From Sphagnum compactum (taxonomy: Eukaryota; Bryophyta; Sphagnopsida; Sphagnales), in assembly GCA_965153455.1 (NCBI GenBank), contig OZ234493.1, forward strand, positions 6,934,213 through 6,998,212: 64,000 bases of DNA, written 5' to 3'. The notes under the pieces were generated by a model. The model worked only from the letters and a program-made list of their open reading frames with translations. It had not been told where the DNA came from and did not search any database. Below are positions 58,540-64,000 of this stretch, one piece after another (the stretch's first letter is position 1; each line of letters opens with the position of its first letter). Both the position numbers and the translations under genes were made by a program.

Positions 58540-59622
58540 ATGGAGCCAAGCAGTTCAGGCAATGAGGAGGAGCAGCAGCAGCAACAAGAGAAGAAGGCGA
58601 GTCAGTTACTTGCCCAGCATGCTCTCCAGGAGCGTCATCGTTTGAAACCACCAGATCAAGTCGTGGCTTGCCCTCGTTGTCAATCTTTGAACACCAAGTT
58701 TTGCTACTACAATAACTACAGTCTCACTCAGCCTCGTCATTTCTGCAAGAATTGCCGCCGCTACTGGACCGCTGGTGGTACTTTGCGCAATGTTCCTTTT
58801 GGTGGGGGTTGTCGGAAAAATAAGCGTGCCAAGCGTCGAAACATGGATGGACAGTCATCCAGTGGTACAGAAAATTCAGAAACTGACCACTCAATGGCAG
58901 CAACTGAGCAGCACACACTGTTAGGCTCCTCCTCTGCTGGCTTGTTTGGCAGTGAGGATGGGATGGCTTTTGTGACCCATCAGGAAGCTACATGGTCCCA
59001 GCCACAGGGTACAAGTCATAGTGGTGAAGGAGGTCTTGCATTCACACAGTCTTGCCAAGGGCTGGGTATTGGTCAACACTTGCAACCTTTTGATAGTGGC
59101 ATCATGAGTCTTGGCATGTTCAGTTCCATCAGACCAGATGCAGGAGCAGCATTGAGCATGCACAATACCTCCCAACAGGTGCATGGTGGAGACCTGAGTG
59201 CCTTTTTTGACAACTCTGCATATGGTGGGGCAGGGGCATTGGCTGCTTTGAGTGAGGCACATGGCAGCTATGATCACACTGATGGTGGAGATGAGGCATC
59301 ATCTTATGCTAGTGGGGAAGTTTGGGGGAATTTGCAGCACCACCCAAAACAGGAAGTTCTGTGGGGCCAGGATCAGGAGAGTATAGAGGGATCATTGGAC
59401 ATAGACAGGCAGCAAGATAAAGCCAAATTTCCAACACCATCTCCGCCACCTGCCCAAGGGTTAGATGATGAGGAGACTGCTGCACAACCAGAGGTCTGGC
59501 AGCGGTCTGCATCTCAGGGAGGTATGTCACATTACGAGACATCGTCTGATTCCAGTTTTTGGAGCAATCCAGGGTGGCCGCCTGGGGATTTGCATGTGCT
59601 ACATGGATCTGGGGAAGCATGA
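58540..59622 (+). CDS. Dof-type zinc-finger transcription factor
   Basis: Dof proteins are plant-specific nuclear regulators that bind AAAG-core DNA. The start at 58540 (context GCCATGG) gives [11 protein letters not shown] and 360 residues; the in-frame ATG at 58516 would add eight. A Gln-rich stretch precedes the Dof domain, which begins [16 protein letters not shown]. The finger Cys residues lie at 52, 55, 77 and 80 counted from ATG 58516, the CX2CX21CX2C pattern, with [20 protein letters not shown] following. A basic stretch ([10 protein letters not shown]) fits a nuclear signal. The rest is Ser/Gly/Gln-rich and acidic, ending in [15 protein letters not shown]. The coding part needs no intron and shows no lesion. 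Which Dof subgroup it belongs to cannot be decided here. Confidence 0.96.
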   Translation: MEPSSSGNEEEQQQQQEKKASQLLAQHALQERHRLKPPDQVVACPRCQSLNTKFCYYNNYSLTQPRHFCKNCRRYWTAGGTLRNVPFGGGCRKNKRAKRRNMDGQSSSGTENSETDHSMAATEQHTLLGSSSAGLFGSEDGMAFVTHQEATWSQPQGTSHSGEGGLAFTQSCQGLGIGQHLQPFDSGIMSLGMFSSIRPDAGAALSMHNTSQQVHGGDLSAFFDNSAYGGAGALAALSEAHGSYDHTDGGDEASSYASGEVWGNLQHHPKQEVLWGQDQESIEGSLDIDRQQDKAKFPTPSPPPAQGLDDEETAAQPEVWQRSASQGGMSHYETSSDSSFWSNPGWPPGDLHVLHGSGEA

Positions 59623-61196
59623 CTTATGTGTAAAGCAGAGGTTTTTGTATACAACTTGCAATCTTTGCACCCGAAAGCTCCACTTTAGACACCAGATCAG
59701 GACCAATTGAATGTGGAACGGGCCCAACTTGAAGCAAATCGGGAACCCGTGTCCAGAATAAAAGTTTGCCAATACAAATGCTTCAAATAAAATTAGGTAA
59801 TAAGAAGAGTGACCCAAGTACTGGGTTTTCTTTATGGTCACCAGTCCAATGTTAACATGTTGGTCCTCCAAAACAAGAATCTTAGCAATCTTCCTCATGG
59901 TCCAGATGAAGACAAATTTGTGTCAAATTTATCCCACTGAGATGGGGCATTTTATTCTGGTTGGTCCAGGGTCTAAAGCTAATGGGGCCAATTAAAACCT
60001 CTCACATGATAGGATTGCTCAATTTAGATTCTGTTGGGTCTTGGTCTAGTGTCTAAAGTGGCCCCAATATCTAGGGTGCAAAGTTAGTTTTTTGTTTTTT
60101 TTTTTCCAGAGCTCAAACATACATTCATTTCTTGAGACACATGGATCTTTTTACTTCAAGTGTTCTATGCTCAATTTATTTGGAGCCTTATATCCTCTGT
60201 ACGTTTGCCTGCAAATGTTGACCGAGATGTATTAAGGCAAGTAGCAAACTCGCCTACCACCTGAAGAAGCTCAGGTTCAGAAGTTGCCCATGTTGTGACC
60301 AACTCTAAGTCATGCTCAAGTTTCTGCCCACAATTTGGTTGTTGTGTAAGACCATAGTCACCACTTAAAATCCACTCTCTCACTTTCCACCAAAAGACTT
60401 TTAGATTTAGTTCATATATATGTCTTAAGCAATTAAGTTATTGCTCATAGTTGAGCTTGAACTGGTTGGAGTTGTCACTCTGAGGTGCTGGTACATTCAA
60501 CATTTGGTTGCAGTAAAAGCATCTGCTTGTTGATGACTTTTTTATGTTGTTTTGCACAAGTTTGTTGGGTAATTGTGATATGCAGTGAAGTTAGCAGGTA
60601 GGTGAATGCCAGTGTTGTGTGAAGTGCAATTGTAGACTGTGAAGTGTTGGGATGAGGGTTGATTTCACATGTTATCTTTGAAAGCACCCGTAATCAGTTA
60701 TAGGATCAGTTGGGCATATGGCTTCAATTTGTAGAGCAGGCCTTCATTGGCAGGCACCTTACAACTTGTGGGCTATACTTATTGTATGTACACTTTCGCT
60801 CTCCCTTCAACCCTCCACAGACCTGGGAGTTAGAGGAAAGTGCGCAAGCAAGAACTGAAGCTCTGATGCGCTTCAACTACTAAGCCAAGAAATACCAAGG
60901 GTCAGACATTCTTCTGTCATAGAATGCCCAATTCAGCCCTTAGTCTTTGCCCTATGCCTCTGCCCCAAAAGCAGCCACAATTGAAGAAATGAAGTGAAAA
61001 AGGCGGGTTGGTACTAGTGTTGATGATCTTGTATATTGTCTACATCTGGTATCAACACTTATATGGTAATAAGGATCCTACCAGACCCTGAGGTAATATC
61101 AGGTCATCTAGTAAATAGTTGTTGTCATCATCATCATGTGTGCCTTCTCGCTTAATGAGAGCTATCCCAAGACATTGTGATCTAAGAATGTTGGGT
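59623..61196. other. 3' flank of the Dof gene
   Basis: Presumed 3' UTR followed by intergenic DNA. No coding region or clear repeat is seen. Confidence 0.5.
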
Positions 61197-61930
61197 TGGC
61201 CAAAGACACTAAAGCAATGAGAGTTTTTGGAGAAATGGAGTTTGATGAAGGGTCACTATAAATAAAGACCTAATGGAGATTGATGAAAATGGAATGGGCA
61301 AGATGAAAGCGACAAGAAAGTTGACAATTGATGGGTGGCCAAAGACATTAACACAATGAAAGTTTTTGGAGAATTGAAGTTGGATGAAGGGTCACTATAG
61401 ATAAAGACCAAATGGATATTGATGAAAAAGGAACGGGCAAGGAGAAAGCGACAAGAATTGATGGTTATTTGGAATGAAATTTTCTCTATTTTAGTGTTTT
61501 AAATGTTGGCTTGGTTTTGTGTTGTAAGTTAATGGTGATGGCAAATTTGTGGCATTGGAATGTTGTGAGTTATGTTGAGTGGTAGCACGACTATTGGTTT
61601 TGATTTAGAATTCTTGAAGAACTTTGGTTGTGGTGTACTTGGCATGGAGATCTGGCAAAAAGTTTTAGGGAAAGAAGAGGCAATGCGAAGGATAAATGGG
61701 GGACAAACAATAATTAAGGGGGGGGGAGGGGGAGGAGAATTGGAGTTGGATGAAGGGTCATTATAAATAATGACCTAATGGATGTTGGTGTTAAAAAAAC
61801 ATGGAAGCTGAAAGGAGAAAAGGATAAGAAAGTTGATGGGTGATGGCTATTTCTAATGAATTTTTTTAAAAATTTTAATTGTTTGAGTGTTGGCTTAATT
61901 TTGTGTTGTAGGTTAATGGTGATAGCTTAT
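61197..61930. repeat. Diverged tandem duplication, about 140 bp units
   Basis: Copies start near 61197 and 61336 (GGCCAAAGACA...). They share GAAGGGTCACTATA and GAGAAAGCGACAAGAA. A third, worn copy lies at about 61735-61930 and includes the downstream TGTTGGCTT...GTTAATGGTGAT block that also follows copy 2, so the older unit was longer than 140 bp. Confidence 0.7.
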
Positions 61931-64000
61931 GGTTTTTGGATTATGTTGGTTGAAATAGAAATGTGTGTGAAGGTTCGAAGAAATAAAGGTGTTTTTAGCT
62001 CTTTTTTTAATTGATAATGACTATCTAAGAAGAATGCTAGAGTCTCTATGTTAGGATTGAGCGCTCTTAATTCCAATTAACTTCTACTACATAATGGAGT
62101 TTGGAGATTAGCTAGGTCTAATGTAGAAACATGAATAAAATAGAAGGTTTAGGATGGAGATGAGGAAATTTAATAAGGGGCTTATGAACTTGTATGAATT
62201 AGTTTCTCAAGCTTGGCATTTTGGGGATATGGGGTGGAAATTTTGGGAATGTGTAGATGGGAAATGAGATCCAAAGCTACGAACTCCCATATGGGATATG
62301 TTTCACCACTTTTGTAACTTTTGGAAAGGGGACATTCTTTAATGGTTATAGGTGATTGAACATTTCTTGTTTAAACTTTGTTTTAGTGAGGTCTATTGGG
62401 AAATTTAAAGTTGTGGGGAAATGGGGGTGGCTTGCACATGAGCACAGAGCCTTAATTGAATGACATCCACATGCATGGATGTATTTTTCCATGGATGAAA
62501 GATTTGAATTGGATGAATGTTATTACACATGGATGAATGATATTCACTTGAATGGATGAATTTTGTAGCCCAAAAACATGGACGACATTTGTCGGGAGGT
62601 GGAAAATCATGGGTTTTAAAATAAAAAAAGAATTTGTCCATGTATACATAACTTACCCTTTATTGAATTCTATACACAAAATTTTCTTTTATTCCCTACC
62701 CACTTACATAGAAATGAATAAGCAAAATAACATTATGTGCACCATTTCATGTCCGTGGTCTACATTCATTTGAAATGGCACATTATTTGTTCAAGACTGG
62801 GTTGAAATTGAGGGCCAAACTTTCTCTTGTAGACCAAAATGTTGTACATTTGTGATTCAAAGTTCACCCCATTGTGGGAATAATGTGCATGATTAAAATG
62901 ATTGGGCATGACAACATTTTTTATTTAAATGGGAACGTTAATAAAAACACACCTCAAAGTGGAACTGTGATGTGATTCCACTAATTATGAAGCCAACAAA
63001 ACATCCAAATTGATGTGTCAATAAGTATACAATTGGTAGCACACTTGACAAGAAAACCTAAATGATAGTAGCACAATATTATTTTGTAACTTCAAGCTAT
63101 GAAACACTCCAACTTTGTTAAATCGACAATTGATGTTCTAGAAGGAAATGTTAATTGATGTTATGTTTCATGTTTATTTGAATGCAATGTGAAATTTGTA
63201 TGTGAAAACCAATTTCCATCGTAACAAACAAAAGTAATGAAGTTGGGAACAAGAAGTTCAAATTGAAATAAGTTGTGTGATAACATTTGAAAGTCAAACT
63301 ATTCCAAGGGCAAAGAAAACAATATATTTTCAACCTTCTAATGGAAAGGAAAAAGCAAAATCCGACAACCCATTGGACATTAAAGAATCATAAGTTTAGT
63401 TTCCCCTATCATCTGAATCAATACTACAAGTAGAATCCAAGGCTTCGTCATATGTATTGGAAAACCAACACCATGCAAAGGAGAACTAGCAGGGAAGGAG
63501 GAAGGTGAAAGCAAAGCAACATAAACAACAAAAAAAACTTTTACATAAATTGGAAGCGAAGGGCTACTGGAAGCACTACGAAAAAAACCATGTTGAATAT
63601 GAAAATATTATCATATTTCTCATGGTGGCTTCATATTGTTGCACACAAAAAAACCATGAAAATTAGAATACATATTGTTTAATATTGAATGTATGACAAG
63701 GTTTGGAATTCATAATGCACTTACTTATAGAAAAGTATTTAAGGACCTTGGTTTTTTATAGGGCCAATGTCATTGTCATCCAAAACGTGGGATCTGGGTC
63801 ACCATGTTGTTCATCGAATCCATCATTTAGACATTCATTAGCCAATGGCTTGACAACATTGTCAAAAATATCCTTGTCTTCTTCCAATGTAAGAACATGT
63901 TTGCTCTCATTGCAACATGTGTCATGGGTGCCAATGGCATGGAGTTCATTCATTTGAATGGTCATCCATGTACCTAACTTTTAGGTTAGTTTTAATTAAC
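61931..64000. other. AT-rich intergenic DNA to the window end
   Basis: ATGGATGAAT-type short repeats occur at about 62475-62560. The frames on both strands at 63703-63965 lack recognisable motifs. No gene is called. Confidence 0.45.

Overview
The window is nuclear DNA of a land plant. The support is spliced genes with GT-AG introns, a Dof zinc-finger factor (a plant-lineage family), a plant-type peroxisomal NAD carrier, and many scattered copies of the plant telomere heptamer TTTAGGG/CCCTAAA. Gene islands are moderately GC-rich and sit in very AT-rich, heavily decayed repeat DNA. The plain gene structures and the pogo-like transposon remains would fit a moss or another early-diverging plant. 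That placement is inference and cannot be proved from the sequence.

Layout. 0-6.7 kb: AT-rich repeats, including a complete 372-bp MITE with a TTA target duplication, a tRNA-Phe-like relic, and a 47-bp minisatellite of palindromes. 7.5-13.7 kb (+): a spliced ABCB (P-glycoprotein type) transporter gene carrying an in-frame stop, at least one frameshift and loss of most of the second nucleotide-binding domain, so it is called a pseudogene. 14.9-15.4 kb (-): a putative small membrane protein. 16-30 kb: repeats, a long near-perfect hairpin (19.45-19.55 kb), a dead pogo-type DDE transposase (22.4-25.0 kb) and a 75-bp minisatellite.

30.7-31.9 kb (+): a peroxisomal NAD carrier (PXN type) whose frame breaks at a 13-G run. 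34.1-36.3 kb: a head-to-head pair of mitochondrial genes, TOM7 (-) and mitochondrial acyl carrier protein (+), sharing a 586-bp promoter region with telomere-like CCCTAA hexamers. 37.9-40.2 kb: a second, older MITE copy and a GC-rich foldback element with 75-bp inverted repeats. 40-56 kb: decayed transposon-like DNA, including a ~151-bp tandem array into which a third MITE copy inserted, plus several further minisatellites. 58.5-59.6 kb (+): a Dof transcription factor with a long, repeat-containing leader. 59.6-64 kb: AT-rich DNA with a diverged tandem duplication.

The genes do not form a pathway. The one meaningful pairing is TOM7 with mtACP, two mitochondrial housekeeping functions with a shared upstream region. 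I did not find a convincing new multi-gene system. The most unusual signals are in the repeats: co-varying palindromes, an element insertion with a readable empty site, and long perfect hairpins.
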